Positions 37,501-49,367 of a stretch of 64,000 nt of DNA are shown here, in pieces. Each line of letters opens with the position of its first letter. Position 1 is the stretch's first letter. The notes below the pieces were generated by a model. The model worked only from the letters and a program-made list of their open reading frames with translations. It made no database searches and had not been told where the DNA came from. The position numbers and the translations under genes were made by a program. The DNA is from Excoecaria cochinchinensis (Eukaryota > Streptophyta > Magnoliopsida > Malpighiales > Euphorbiaceae). Location of the stretch: NCBI GenBank assembly GCA_947683425.1, contig CANTUQ010000055.1, positions 6,392,501-6,456,500 on the forward strand, in the 5' to 3' direction.

Positions 37501-38304
37501 CCAATACAACATGCATCCTTCGTTGCAACAATCGATTTTTTCCACTGGCAATCCTAAGCTTTGAATAAGATTTTTTGTTAGGTAAAAATTATCCGGCAAT
37601 ATGTTGCATTCAAGCAAAACTTCCTTAAACAATTGAATGTTTGCATCATAAAACTTCTATGGCAGATTAACTTCTGATTTGGCATACGACATCCTTGCAA
37701 CTATAGAAAGTTGGGAATGGTTATCACAATCGGGATACAACTTCGCATTACCAGATTTAAGAATATCATAAAATTCCTGACATTGCGGATTTGGAGCCTC
37801 ATCCATAGAATTTACGTAAAAATTTGATGGTCCCGGTTGGTTAGTATTCGACGAAGAGCCTTGTTCAGGATTATAAGTAGTTTGATATTTTGCAATAAAT
37901 TATAGCCAATGGGTGTTGGGATTAAAATTAGGCCCAGCTGCATCAAGTACCATTTGCTGATATGGATTTCTTACCTCTACACCATCTACTATTTCATTGA
38001 TTATTGGATTCCAATTTGACTCGTTACCCGTATAGTTCGTTTCACCATGGCAATTCCAAACAAAATAGTCCCGAACAAATCCCTTACAGAATAGGTGATT
38101 CATAACAGTTTTCACATCATGGAACTTTCGGTTTACACAATTTTTGCAGCGACACCTAATATGATCACCACTCATTTCCTTAGGATGAGAAGTGGCAAAT
38201 TTAACAAAATTCTCTACTCCGTATACGAATGAGGAATTAGTCATTCCACTTGCATCTCGTCGATTATACATCCAACTACGATCTAAGGATTCCATATAAC
38301 CCAA
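34505..38304 (-). pseudogene. TNP2-type CACTA transposase, five nonsense mutations
   Basis: N to C: transposase-associated domain (38300-38020; CRCKNCVNRKF), TNP2 transposase core (37640-36205; EGCMLYWRADE, WDLPY, VMHIEKNVFDN), the DUF4218-like segment (36200-35935), then after an intron near 35935-35840 an exon (about 35840-35530), and a DUF4216-like segment with VNRYKFHTK (35200-34700) and an acidic tail ending at 34505. The 38304-35866 stretch stays in one frame for about 810 codons, broken only by stops at 37900-37902, 37657-37659, 36886-36888, 36556-36558 and 36202-36204. A frameshift lies near 34625. The protein would cut and rejoin transposon ends; this copy cannot make a full one. Confidence 0.92.
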
Positions 38305-40959
38305 CTTTTTCGAATTTAATAAAATAAGAAAAAATCAAAAGTTTAGTATCAGCAGTATACAAAAAAAGAGAGCCTAGTAGCAGTTGCTATTCTCATTGGG
38401 TCAGATTAAGCAAAATTTGAAGCTTAAATACCAAATTATCATGTTAATGAAAAAGAGAGCCTTTCATATATATTTGTATTTCAACAAAATTTTATCATGA
38501 ATCCCATAATGCAAATCAAATTGATATCATACTATAAATGCTAAGAATATATTACAATCGATCTCATATATATATGTAAGTGGTAAGAATATATGTTTGG
38601 TATGAAATTGAATGTTCAAATATTAAATAGAATTTAAAGATGAAAGATGAAGACACTGTTATGTGTTCTCATCACAATAAATGAATTTTGGGTTCTACTG
38701 AAAAGAATAATGATTCATCTATTTATTGTATACTATAATTTATTAACAAATGTATTATGTATAATTTATACAAGAGAGTATTGGAGATATAATAGAAATA
38801 GAACTCTACAAACAAACTATTCCTATCCTATCATGGACTCTTTCCTTTACAGTTCGAGCATATAGGTAATCAGAATATTCAACTCCAAATAGTTAGTGAT
38901 AATCATTTTCCAATAATTTAATTTAATTTGAATTGTTCAAAACTATAAAAGGTATGCTTTGACTAATATGGTCTGCTGATTATCCCAGCCGTGGGGATAG
39001 TTTGAAACTGGAATATCTAGCTAGATCATGATGTTATTAGGTGGATTATTTAATAAAATGCATAATGAAGAAATGATGACTAATCATCAATCTTTAGACA
39101 TTTTTTATGAAGTACTAACATAGAAGTCCTATTTTAAATTATCAACAGTAGTAGCTAACTTTGCAAATTTGTTTATTGTACTGAATTTATGGATTTATTA
39201 ATAAATCAAGTTATCAATATGATGACCTTATAAGTTCTTATTTTACATATATGAAACTAATTTTAAGAATTACCATTTTTATAGTAATTTAATATTAAAT
39301 CTATTTATAATGAAAGAATATATGGAATTCAAATAAGTAGAATTTAAGAAAGGAAATGTAAATCTAAAACTTAAAAAATAAACATTATGCTGAGACCCAA
39401 ATTGGTTACAAGTGCATATTGTCTCATGAATATTATATTGAGTAATTTAATTAAGCTTAAATAGTTGAGCCACTTCTGTTTTTGTTGCTGCAAGTGATGT
39501 CATAGCATGAGTTAATATGCTCACATGTGCTGAAATCGTTTTTCCCCAAGCATCAAATTCAACAAAAAAATTATAAATTAAAGACAAAGTAACAAAGCTC
39601 AAGTTATAACGTACAATTTCTTATGGAGACCATTAATTAGGTTGTGTTTGTGCTAATAATAAAGTTATATTAAGTGGTGTTTGTGGTCATAATTTCAATT
39701 AGTTCTTTGGATGCGTGGTAGGTACTGTTTATTTTCCGGTATTAAACAAGAGATTTGAATTTTGAATTTTGTTTTAAGAGTTGGTGAGTAGTTTACAGAT
39801 TTGGATTTGCTTTGGGAATTAAGAGTTCAATTTGTTACAGCTCTGGTTTATGCAGTGTCTTCAAACTTTATGGCAATTTTAATTCACGAATGGTCTGGGA
39901 GTTTATCTTTTGAGTGCTTTGTTTAAGTTTAGGGCCTGATTTTAAATTTGAGTCAATAGTTTCTATTTTATCAGGACTTAATTAGTCTTTTTTTATTATA
40001 GTGTTGTTGTTCAAAGAACATATTTTTATAAAAAATATGTAGTTATATACTAAGAACAAGTAGGAATTGAACCGGATATACGTTATCAAATATCATTCCT
40101 TTACTACTTGGAACCAGGATATATCGACATTTGTTTAATATTGGCGATACTAGGTGATGATTTGTGTTACAGACTTAAATCTTTTCTGCACCAACCTGGA
40201 GTATGGGTTCCGGCCCTAAGTTCTAAATTTGTAGTTCTAGGCTTATTTTTCTTTGTAGGGAGATCAAGTTATTTTCTTCTGGGCAATCTTGGTTTTTAGT
40301 TTTTTGGATGGTTTATAGGTCCTCAAATAATATTACTTGCCCTATACACTACAATTATGCAGATTCTGTAAGATTTTCTAAACAATAATTTCATGTCTCA
40401 AATTCTCGGCCATGAAAACATAACAAAAATAGGGGATCTTCTGTGTACAAACACCAAACTCATACTGTTTGCCAACATGCATGCATGATCCAGTAAAGAA
40501 AATGCCAAAATAAAAGGAATAAATCACAAAAATTCTCAATATAGTCTTCAAACTCAACAAAATCTACAGTTATGAACTGGAACATACCCTTTATTGTGTG
40601 TTTAGCTTCACAGGATTGGGTTCTGACAGCAGAAAATGAGATCCGTTCTCCTTGCTCCTCCTTTCGCGTATCCAATCTCGCCAGAAACCTCAACAAAGAA
40701 GATCAATTTTACATTAACTACAGAAACACAGGAGCAGATCAAGTTTTAAATATCGGACACTGAAATTCCAGGTCTACCCCTACGTGAATCTAACTTACCT
40801 CTCACAAAGTAGAAGTCACCGGAGATGTTATAGTAGATTAGACCACCGGCGATAATGTGAGGTGAGACAGGTAGCGGAGGATGGGGAAAATTGGCGATTC
40901 TGGCTTTTGCCTTTGCATTTTTTAGTTTGGGTGATAAAGAAATTTGGGGCTTTAGGTTT
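38305..40959. other. Non-coding interior of the CACTA element upstream of TNP2
   Basis: AT-rich and without a convincing reading frame. It should contain the promoter of the minus-strand transposase genes. A short region at 40560-40930 is richer in GC and may be a captured fragment, but I do not recognise it. Confidence 0.5.
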
Positions 40960-41422
40960 ATTTCATTCTGAATGGTAATCGAAAATTAGCTTCTATTTAG
41001 CGACTAAATTGTGTTAGTCGCCGAATAATTAAGAGTAAAATCTATTCCTATAGCAACAACATTACACAGTCGCTAATATAGTCACTATATATACTATTTC
41101 AAATTACGACAGACATTTGTGCCGCTATTTAGTCGCAATATTATCAATTACGATTAGTGACTAAAAATCAGTCTCTAAAATTTAGCGACTAAAATAACTG
41201 TCACTAATTTAGTTGCTAAAAAAAGTGCGGCTATTTCACTCCAAATTTTAGCAACTAATATTCATTAGCAGTCGTTATTTAGTCACAAAATTGCTTTTTC
41301 AATTGAATAAGTATGTTTTCATGACTAAAACTTTTTTTCGCCGCAAGTCAATCGCAAAATAGCAACTAAAATTTTGTAGTCGCTAAATTTAGTCGCTAAT
41401 TCACTATTTTTTTTTTGTAGTG
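40960..41422. repeat. Right terminal and subterminal repeats of the CACTA element
   Basis: Repeated TTAGCGACTAAA, AGTCGCTAA and TCGCAATA-like units run up to the terminus TTTTTTGTAGTG at 41422, mirroring the left end. Confidence 0.85.
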
Positions 41423-42507
41423 TAAGTATGTGTATTTAATTGGTTGTACAAGAAGCTTTGGACAAGAGGAAAGACAAAGGTAAGGAAAAGATTTGAGCCA
41501 GAAAATAGAAGTGGTTCAAGCTGCTTTTGAGGTTTGGGATAGTTATTTGTTAGTAGTTGCATGTTTGGGATCGTGTGTTAATTCTTGTTAGATGCATGTT
41601 GGTTGGGTTGAGATTGTACTTATTTTCTAGTTAGATGTATGATTAGTTGGGAATTAGTGGACTTTGATAGAGTTCAACAGCTCTTTTAGTTGTTAAAATT
41701 GCATGTGGTTATTAGTGATGAGTTGCATGTTGCTTCTTTGACAAGTTAAAGTTGTATAAAGTTGATTATTTGCATGTTAATAATTTGTTAGGTACAAGAT
41801 AGGTATAAGAAAGTTACATGTATGAGAGTATTTGTTTAAAGGCCCCTTTCGACTGGATTTAGTGTATGTATAATGCTAGAAGTCATGCATGTGAATATAG
41901 GAGAGTATGTGCAAAGTATGTGCCTGATACTTGAGAGGTTGGCAGTTTGAACAAGTAGTTCAGGTTCTGTCACGAGAGCAATAAGGGTCGCGAGCGAGAC
42001 AGAATACTCCGTGGGCGAGGTTTGCCTTGTCGCAAGCATGAGCTCTATTGTGGGCGTGACAGAAGCTATTTTGGCATTCTATCGCGAGTGTGACATTGTC
42101 CGCGAGCTTGACAACAGTATGTTTTGGGTTCTGTCGCGAGCGCGACATTGTTCAGAGTTATGAATACAAGTCATTTGTCTTTATTTATGTGTAATATTGC
42201 ATTGGATTATGTATGACCATGCATAGCAAGGTTTAAATGTGAGAACATAAATGAATATATGGATCATATGCTTGATGATTTGGCATATTAAGTGAGTAAC
42301 TAAAATCTAAGATATTTTACTTACTATGTGAGCATGTTAAATTTATACTGCTAGTCATAGATGATGAATGTATATGCATGCTCATGATTGCTTAGTTAAT
42401 ACATGAATTGAGATTGAAGTATGATGATCTGATTAGACATTTGAGTAAATATAAAGTATATGTTATTTGAGTAGAGCAAATTTATGTTAAGCCTGAAGGA
42501 TTCATTG
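41423..42507 (+). repeat. Plus-strand LTR, second part, truncated by another LTR
   Basis: Continuation of 31136-31657. It carries an eroded TCGCGA-type block (41957-42150: TCGCGAGCGAGAC, TCGCGAGTGTGAC, TCGCGAGCGCGAC). It ends abruptly at 42507, where an LTR of another family starts, so the hairpin domain and 3' end are missing. Confidence 0.7.
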
Positions 42508-43046
42508 TAGACACCGGATCCTAAAGACAGTCTAGATCAGAGTTACCCAATGAAGATATCGGTAACCGTCCGGTGGCTAAAGGAGCGAGGTTGCTGTAAA
42601 TTTTTGCCCCTAGAGTTCACGATTGAAAGGATCTTGGTGACTGGGAGTTTTTACGCTTTAAAAGGAGCTTTTTTGTTGAAGAAATTTGTTTCTGGGTCGA
42701 CTGTCGACCATCAGTCAGTAGATGTTCCGTCGCTCACTTGAGCAACGGCCGTCCCTTGCGCGAGCGGCACCTATGTCTCATGCTTGAGGGATGCCCGTCC
42801 CTCATACGAGCTATGCCCGTCGCTTACGTTTGTGGCACCCGTCTCTCGTGCAAGCGACGCCCATCGTTCGCACATAAGGGCCCCGCCCCTCGCAGGAGTG
42901 ACGCCCATCGCTCGCGCCTGTCCCTCACGAGATTACCCACCTCTCAAAAGACCGGGGCTACCCTCATGACCGACGCCCATCGGTACGCCGAGCGATGACG
43001 TCGGTCGGCGATCTGGCGATGATTCTCAGGGATTTTCAAAGATGAT
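42508..43046 (+). repeat. Plus-strand LTR start of the TGTAGACACCGG family
   Basis: It starts TGTAGACACCGG and resembles the minus-strand LTR start at 63898 (both continue through a GATCA-GTTACCC segment), so it is a relative in opposite orientation. A GC-rich block of degenerate GATGCCCGTCGCT/GCGAGCGAC units fills 42720-43000. The copy is interrupted at 43046 by the large minus-strand element and continues at 63899 to the window edge. Confidence 0.72.
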
Positions 43047-44168
43047 TATGACGCGTACCGGACTTGACCTGTTCCGAAAACCCATTTTTAGGGCCCGGAG
43101 GGTTTGCGTCTTTTGATCTTAGGCAATTATGAGATATTTTGGACACCTCCTTCCTATAGAACATTGAAAAGATCATCTAATCCCATGAAGCCTTTAGGCA
43201 CCTTTGAGGTATTTTAGAGTCGCCACCCAATTTACAAGAAATTGGGAAAATTCGTCTAACCTCAGGGGATCTAAACCAGAGAAAGATTCGAAACTTTACT
43301 CTTATTAATACCTTGGTTAATCATAACTAGATTTTTAATTTTAAATTTTAAATTTTGATCTCTCTTCTCACACGGTCATGCATTAAAAAATAAAGCGCAA
43401 AGAAAGCAGTATAGAAAGCGGTAAAATAAAGCAAGTCACAAAAAATAACAGAAAGATAAAATTGGGACAAAATACAATCCCCCAAATAATAAAAAATATA
43501 TATATTAAAATTTGGGACAAAAATACAATTCCCCAAATAAATTCAAGCAAAACATAAATAAATAAATTAAATCAATAAATAAACATTTATAAATCGGGAC
43601 ATTATTTAGGATAGGAACATTGGTTCCTTCATTTTCACTTAGAAAATCGAACAGTTATTTTTTAGTATTTATCGATAAAATCGGGATGAGTGATTCTATT
43701 TTGAGAAAATTAACTTTTCTTTTTTAAAAGTGAGTTTTTATGGGTTAAAATTAGGACATTGGTCTCATTTTATTAGAAAAAAATTGAAATTTATTAATAT
43801 AAAATTTTTTGTAACTTTTAATTAAAGTGCATAAAAATAAATAAATTTATTAAAAATTACATAATAAAAACAAATAAAATCAAAATAATGAAAAATAATA
43901 AAAATACTAAGAATGACAAATTCAATCAAAATGGTGTCTTCAAATCTCCATGGGCACCCACTTGGTATTGGAAAAGTTCATGCATAAAAAAATAAGTATT
44001 GAAATAAAGAACACAAATAAAATTGATGTTAGTAATAAAAATGAATTTAAACATATAATATATGAAAATGAATTAAAATAAATAAAATAAAATGCATTAT
44101 GAGTGACAAACTAATTAAATTATATAATAAAATAAGTAACTTAACATATTAACATACATAAAAACATA

Positions 44169-44203
<35 letters not shown>

Positions 44204-44307
44204 CAATAATAACAAATAATAATAATGATAATGATAACAATAAACAAAAATAACAATAATACTAACAATAGTAGTAAGCATAGATAATAATAACAATATC
44301 AATAACA

Positions 44308-44380
<73 letters not shown>

Positions 44381-45303
44381 GAAAAGTAATGGTAATAATA
44401 ATAAAGAAGATTAACAACCAAGTGAGCAAAAAGAAATAAAATAAATAAACAAGAATAGAATGAAATAATACAACAATAGATTTAAAAATCTACATGGTTG
44501 CTAATTAATTATAAATAAAATTAAAACAAAAATTAAATTAAAAATTAAACCCAAAATACTTATCCTCAGAATTTGATTTGATGAATAAAGGCAAGATGAT
44601 CAATCTTCTTATCTTAATCTTGCAAAAATAAGATTAGAAAAATAAAATATAGAGAAAATTTTTATCTCAAAAACAAATAATTAATTTCTTTATTTTAAGG
44701 AAAAATTGTTAAAAAAGGAAGAAGAAAATTTCCAAGAACAAATAATTGTTCTCTTTGTCTCAAGAATCAACTTAGAAAAATACTTAGAATATTAGGAGAA
44801 TTTGTTCTTGAAGAAGAAGAAGAAGAAAATATTTTCTTAAGAAAAATCCCACAGCAATTCTCCCTCCAAAAATTATTTTATACCTCCCAAAACTCAGATT
44901 TTTTTTTTTGAAAAAACTAAATCAATTTAATTCTATCAAAATCAAAAAATTGAAGTATATGAAAGGTTAGAAGAAAAAAAGTTTTAAAAATTAAATTCTA
45001 CAAAAAAAAATGGAAAAAAAACATAAATTTGGCTAAAAAACAAACAAGGGGGGGCGTCGGGGGGACGCTGGGCGCGCGGCATGGGTGAGCGATGCCCGTC
45101 GGCGTGTGCGACAGGCATCGCTACGCCCGCGTGCTGCGGCCCGAGCATTGCTCATGCGCGAGCGCCGTAGCGCACAGAGGGACGCCCGCGCGCGCCCTGG
45201 GCACTACCGACGTGCAACGGCCGAAATTTTTATTTTTTTTTTCAAAACTTTTAAAAATAAAATTTTGGCTAAAACACTATAATTTTCAAATTCATTTTAT
45301 TCA
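43047..45303 (-). repeat. 3' LTR of the Tat/Ogre-like element, lacking its first ~155 bp
   Basis: Co-linear with 61526-63743 through the TGTTCCGAAAA segment, the TTTAGGCACCTTTGAGG segment, the (AAT)n tract and the GC-rich block (45050-45220). Homology stops at 45303, so the stretch equivalent to 63744-63898 is replaced by unrelated DNA. Confidence 0.88.
44169..44378. repeat. (AAT)n microsatellite inside the 3' LTR
   Basis: Two AAT/ATA tracts (about 44169-44210 and 44308-44378) are separated by degenerate AAC/GAT units. The sister LTR has tracts at 62637-62700 and 62798-62842 with different lengths. Confidence 0.92.
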
Positions 45304-45550
45304 AAACATGGTTTCTAATGGTATGCCGTGAAGTAGACAATAACAGTAAAGAGGAGAGTTCACTCTCTAAATAACAACAGTTTATTAAATAGGGAGCACC
45401 ATTTAATGGTTTGCAATATCAGCATGAAAGAAGAAACCTGCATATCATTTATATCATTTAAAATGAACATGATTAATTAAGGCCAAAGGTAGATGCACGA
45501 TATATGAAAGGCAAAGGTATAATTGCACATGCAAATTGATTGAAGCATAC
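45304..45550. other. Junction segment between the LTR and gene fragment
   Basis: It follows the truncated LTR and precedes (on plus) the last recognised ProX exon. No further exon is seen. On the minus strand it would be the intron after the exon ending at 45551. Confidence 0.4.
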
Positions 45551-46362
45551 CGTGCTGACTCATTCACCAACGCAAAAGGGGTAACACAACCTATTGGAAC
45601 CTTGAGAAACAAAAATACATAACATCAGACAGTGGACAATACGAAAACTTGCAAATTGTAGAAAAATATTAATTTAAACAAAAATCACATGAGCTTTGCA
45701 TTTTCAGAAATGGAGAAGGATTTGAGTAATACACATTAAAATTAGATTTACATGCTCATAAATAGAACACTACCTGAAGTATCTCACCCAATGCTTCTTC
45801 AGGAGCCATTCTTATACCTCCTTTTCCCAGACCAAGCCTTTGAGATAAAACTGCTCAGCCTTAAAGGCATCAGAAATTCAAACTTAGGCAAGCACAAAAC
45901 AGAGCAAGCCTATAACATCTCAAACCCTTAAATTACAGGATGAAAAACTCAAAAAGTTAAGAAATTTTGATTCACCTTTCATATCTACTTTGGTATCTGA
46001 CAAAGCAGACACAATATAGTATCTACTTTTCTTATCCTGCATATATGCACGTGCACAAAAATCTACATTACTTTTTTGCCAAAGCAGAAACAATATAGTA
46101 TCAACATTTTTTGCCAAAATAATTAGAAAATACACGTCTTAAAATCACCTCTATCCCTTACCTTCAAAAACAAATTTTTACTCAGCCCGCCTCCTTTATC
46201 CCCAACATATTTTGCCTTATAAAAGAAGTCATTTTCATGCCATCAGCAGTCCAATATATGATGTGTGAATGTCAAAAATTACAGAGTTCAAATGAACTTT
46301 ACCTGAGCTTTAATAGTCAAAATAGCTGGATGTTCATATTGAGTAAAATCAATTTAAAGCTC
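45551..46362 (-). pseudogene. Five exons of a YbaK/ProX (prolyl-tRNA-deacylase-like) gene fragment
   Basis: Minus-strand exons: 46362-46303, 46215-46162, 46036-45976, 45850-45774 and 45600-45551, each with AG before and GT after. Phases fit: 60, 54, 61+77 and 50 nt. Encoded segments include FTQYEHPAILT, AKYVGDKGGGLSKNLFLK, SRYYIVSALSDTKVDMK, GKGGIRMAPEEALGEILQ and VPIGCVTPFALVNESA, which I recognise as the plant prolyl-tRNA-synthetase-associated (YbaK/ProX-like) domain protein. Such proteins hydrolyse mischarged aminoacyl-tRNA. The first exon has a TAA at 46354-46356; the start exon and the C-terminal exon(s) are absent. Retained introns mean a DNA-level copy and not a processed pseudogene. 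It sits inside the retrotransposon and 2 kb from a CACTA terminus, so capture by a CACTA element is the likely route (inference). Confidence 0.88.
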
Positions 46363-47598
46363 CTAGAAAGAATCAAATTGGAAGATTAGTTGAAATAATT
46401 CAGAAGATGTACATTAATGTGAGAAATTCTCAGATCACTTAAAACATTCAATTCTCCATGAGAACTACAACTCATTACAGAACATGGACAGCAGAGAAGA
46501 ATTGTAGCTCTTAACCCACAGAAGCAGACAAATACACTGGGCTAGCAATAATACAAGCTCAAACAATTTAAAAGAGAACATCAAATATTCAAACAATTTA
46601 ATTTACTGGGCTAGCAATAATACAAGCTCAAACAATTTAATTATACTGTCAATTTTAATTTCCTTGGCAATACAATTCATTCCAACAAACACAACAAATA
46701 AGTCAACTTACAACATAATTTCACAATCTGTAATTTAAAAAAAAATAGTCCCTAGTAAATTGAATTTATATAAAATCATATAGATAAGTAATTTTGGTAG
46801 TCCCTCACCGTTTTTTTTTTTCGTTTTGGTTCCCTTTGCCAGTCACCGGAGATTCGTCGAGGGCGATTGAGGAAGAACAGTGGGTACAGGGAGGAGCGTC
46901 TGGTCGCTAGGAGTTCGTTGGTGTCGCTCGTATAGCCGTCTGACACCGGATCTGGCCGAAAAATAGAGAGGAAGCTTGCGGCACTCCGTTCGCGATCTCC
47001 TTGTCGGTGGCACGTGGGGATGATCGGAGGGTTCCGGAACGTTCGCCTGGTCGCTGGGACTTGAGCGGTGGTGCCCGTTCCTTCAACTGCCGTCGGAGTT
47101 GGTCAAAAATCGCAGGCGAAGCTTCATTTTTTTTTCTCCTTCTCTCCTGGAACGGCGACACCGTGAATGGGGATGAGACACCGAGGACAGCGCTGCGGGG
47201 ATCGTAGGTGTTTCGCCGCCGCCGTCGTCACCGGCGCTGCCTCTCCGTCACTTTCTCTCCTTCTCTCTTCTCTCTTCTCTCACCCCGTGCCTGTTTCCCG
47301 TTCTCCCCTGTTCATCCCGTTATTCCCCTCTTTCTTTTCCCTTCATTTCATTTTCTCCTCAATTCCTCGTTTCTCCTTAAAATTATAGGCCTATGAAAAT
47401 TTTATGTATTATTATTTATATCTATTTACTTACTTATATGTATACATATATTTATTTAATTGACTATAATTTATTCAATAATTAATTATATAACTTTTAA
47501 ATAAAAATTTCAAGTCTCGCGGTCAAAAATAAACCTTCGTTAAATTTTCAGCGTGCCAAATTATTATTAGCAACACGGGTTAATTTTGGGGCGTTACA
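46363..47598 (-). repeat. Unassigned DNA and minus-strand LTR relic
   Basis: The minus strand starts TGTAACGCCCC at 47598. A GC-rich, pyrimidine-tract-containing block (46840-47390) follows; it has short open frames on both strands (46907-47161 minus, 47001-47207 plus) with no recognisable domain. The left part (46363-46800) is AT-rich with a duplicated stretch (GGGCTAGCAATAATACAAGC at about 46540 and 46608). I see no functional gene. Confidence 0.45.
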
Positions 47599-48477
47599 TA
47601 TTTTATATATGTACAATTCATTTGTCCATTTAAATATTCATTCATTTATTTGTACTAAAATTAACCAAATATTTAATTATAAAATTTTTAAAAAAATTTC
47701 AATGCTCGTGGATCAAAATTAACCTTCGATTTATTTATTTTAACCTATCGAGCCATTATTCACAATAACAGAATTTTTAGGGCGTTACGGTTTATATATT
47801 TTTTTTTTGTTAATATTATAATGGCTAGTTTGGTAATCACTTACAATTTTTTTATATCATTCTGTGACACAGCGAAAGACGCAACAAACCAAATTAAAAA
47901 ACCTTAAGAATCGTCCTGTAATTATTCTCTGCCAAAAGTTTTACAAATAAAGCAATTTATAGGGTTAAAACAAACCCTACATAAAAATAAACCGAAAAGT
48001 ACAAGGAATAAAAACTTAAATCGGTCTAACACAGTTCAAGACGATTTAATTTGAGTTTTCCACAAGCAATTACGGGTTTTACCCTGTAACACGTGTAGAT
48101 CGTACAAATCACTTCGTTTTAACATATAGTGGCTCCCGTAACTCAACCCGAGTCAAAAGTTATGACTCCTAAAAGTTTTTGAATTTTTTGCCGGTCAAAC
48201 CCATCCAGAAAATATTCCGCAATCTTTTTTGCATTATTCTGGCCCCCCTTCATCGGTCACCGGAGACTAATTCCTTAATAAATTTCTTTATTAATATTAA
48301 TTTTAGTTCACCCATCTAATATTTTCATTAAATTTTTAAATAATTAAATAATAAAAAATTTATTTTAGAAAAAATAAAAATAAAAATAAAAATTATTTTA
48401 GACAAATTAAAATTCATATGTAAAGCAAAAATATTAAAAATAATAAATAACTATAAGTATGTATGCAACATTTTATT
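47599..48477. repeat. Second LTR-like relic
   Basis: At 47700-47790 there is a diverged second copy of the 47500-47598 terminal segment (TCAAAATTAACCTTCG...GGGCGTTAC). From about 47865 the sequence resembles an LTR start (TGTGACACAGCG). No gene seen. Confidence 0.4.
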
Positions 48478-48956
48478 AATATTATAATCAATTTTACCGA
48501 CAAAATAGCGACGGATTATTCTATTGCTAAAATTTTCAAAAATTATTTTCATATTTAAAAAATTTAAAAATTTTTTAGCGACTGCAATATCAGTCGCTAT
48601 TCTATCGCTAATTCAAGTATGTTTAGCGACAACACGTTTAATCACTAATTCCATCGCAAATAAATTCGCTAAAATTGCCTTCAAATATAGCGACTGATTT
48701 TTCCGTCGCTATTTTATCGACTATTTTTTTAGTCGCTAAAATTAGCGACAGATTTTTTAGTCGCTAAATTAGTCGCAAAAAATGCGCGATAAATTACGGC
48801 CAAAATTTAGCGACTGTTTCTCATTTCCGTCACTAAATTAGTCCCAAAAAAATGAAAAATGAATTTTCACGACCAATTCTTAAAACAGTCGCTAATTAGC
48901 AACGGAAATAATGCAGTCGCTAATTTTAGTCTCTAATTTGCTATTTTTTTGTAGTG
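48478..48956. mobile_element. Right terminus of a second CACTA-type element
   Basis: Repeated TAGCGACTG, AGTCGCTAA and GTCGCTATT units end in CTATTTTTTTGTAGTG at 48956, matching the terminus at 41422. No matching left terminus (CACTACAAAAA) was found by eye between 41423 and 48477, so the element is truncated or its left end is deleted. Confidence 0.75.
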
Positions 48957-49367
48957 CTGCCTTGTATGCATCCTACACATCCTAAATGTTGAGGAGGCAA
49001 GGGAATAGCTTTAAAAACTTCGATTGCTATCAGGTTAGCAGACTGAAGCAGGTTTAGCATGTCATTCTAGGTCCAGCCAAAGGCCTTTTTTTCCTTTTGT
49101 TTTTTTTTTCTTTTTCTTTTCCTTTTCTCAAGTTTATCTCTCTTCAGGAGTGATATTAGATGCCAACAGGATCTCGAGATTAAATGAGGCAGTATTCATT
49201 AAGTTAATATCAATTATAAATGACTTGTGGTTGTGATCAGGCATAATGAAATCATTAGAACATAAATAAAAAGCCATTAATATAATTAACGTAAACAGTA
49301 CTGCATATATCAAGATTGAAAAAAAAGTTCAAATACCAAAAACACATCTACTAAAAGGTTTTCTCTC
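48957..49367. other. Unassigned segment between the CACTA end and gag
   Basis: It contains a pyrimidine-rich tract (49087-49142) and AT-rich DNA, with no gene. By position it is either the minus-strand region downstream of gag or part of a further insertion. Confidence 0.35.

Larger units (their letters stand above)
31658..41422 (-). mobile_element. CACTA (En/Spm) DNA transposon, full length, TSD TAA
   Basis: The ends are CACTACAAAAAAATTGG and the complement CACTACAAAAAAAAAATAG. They are flanked by the 3-bp duplication TAA (31655-31657 and 41423-41425), the TSD size of this superfamily. Both ends carry dense subterminal repeats of TTAGCGACTAAA/AGTCGCTAA type. Two minus-strand gene remnants lie inside: a TNP2-type transposase (34505-38304) and a second En/Spm-type protein (32320-34341). 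The 9765-bp length is normal for an autonomous CACTA, but both genes carry stops, so it is a dead copy. Confidence 0.95.

Noticed and set aside
40343..40360. CACTACAATTATGC as a left terminus for the CACTA end at 48956
   Set aside because: It lies inside the complete CACTA element, lacks the following A-run and subterminal repeats, and has no matching duplication.
46907..47161. 84-codon minus-strand frame as a small gene or as exon 1 of the ProX fragment
   Set aside because: No ProX N-terminal motif, GC-rich low-complexity composition, and it lies just inside an LTR-like relic starting at 47598. It does not splice in frame in any way I could support.
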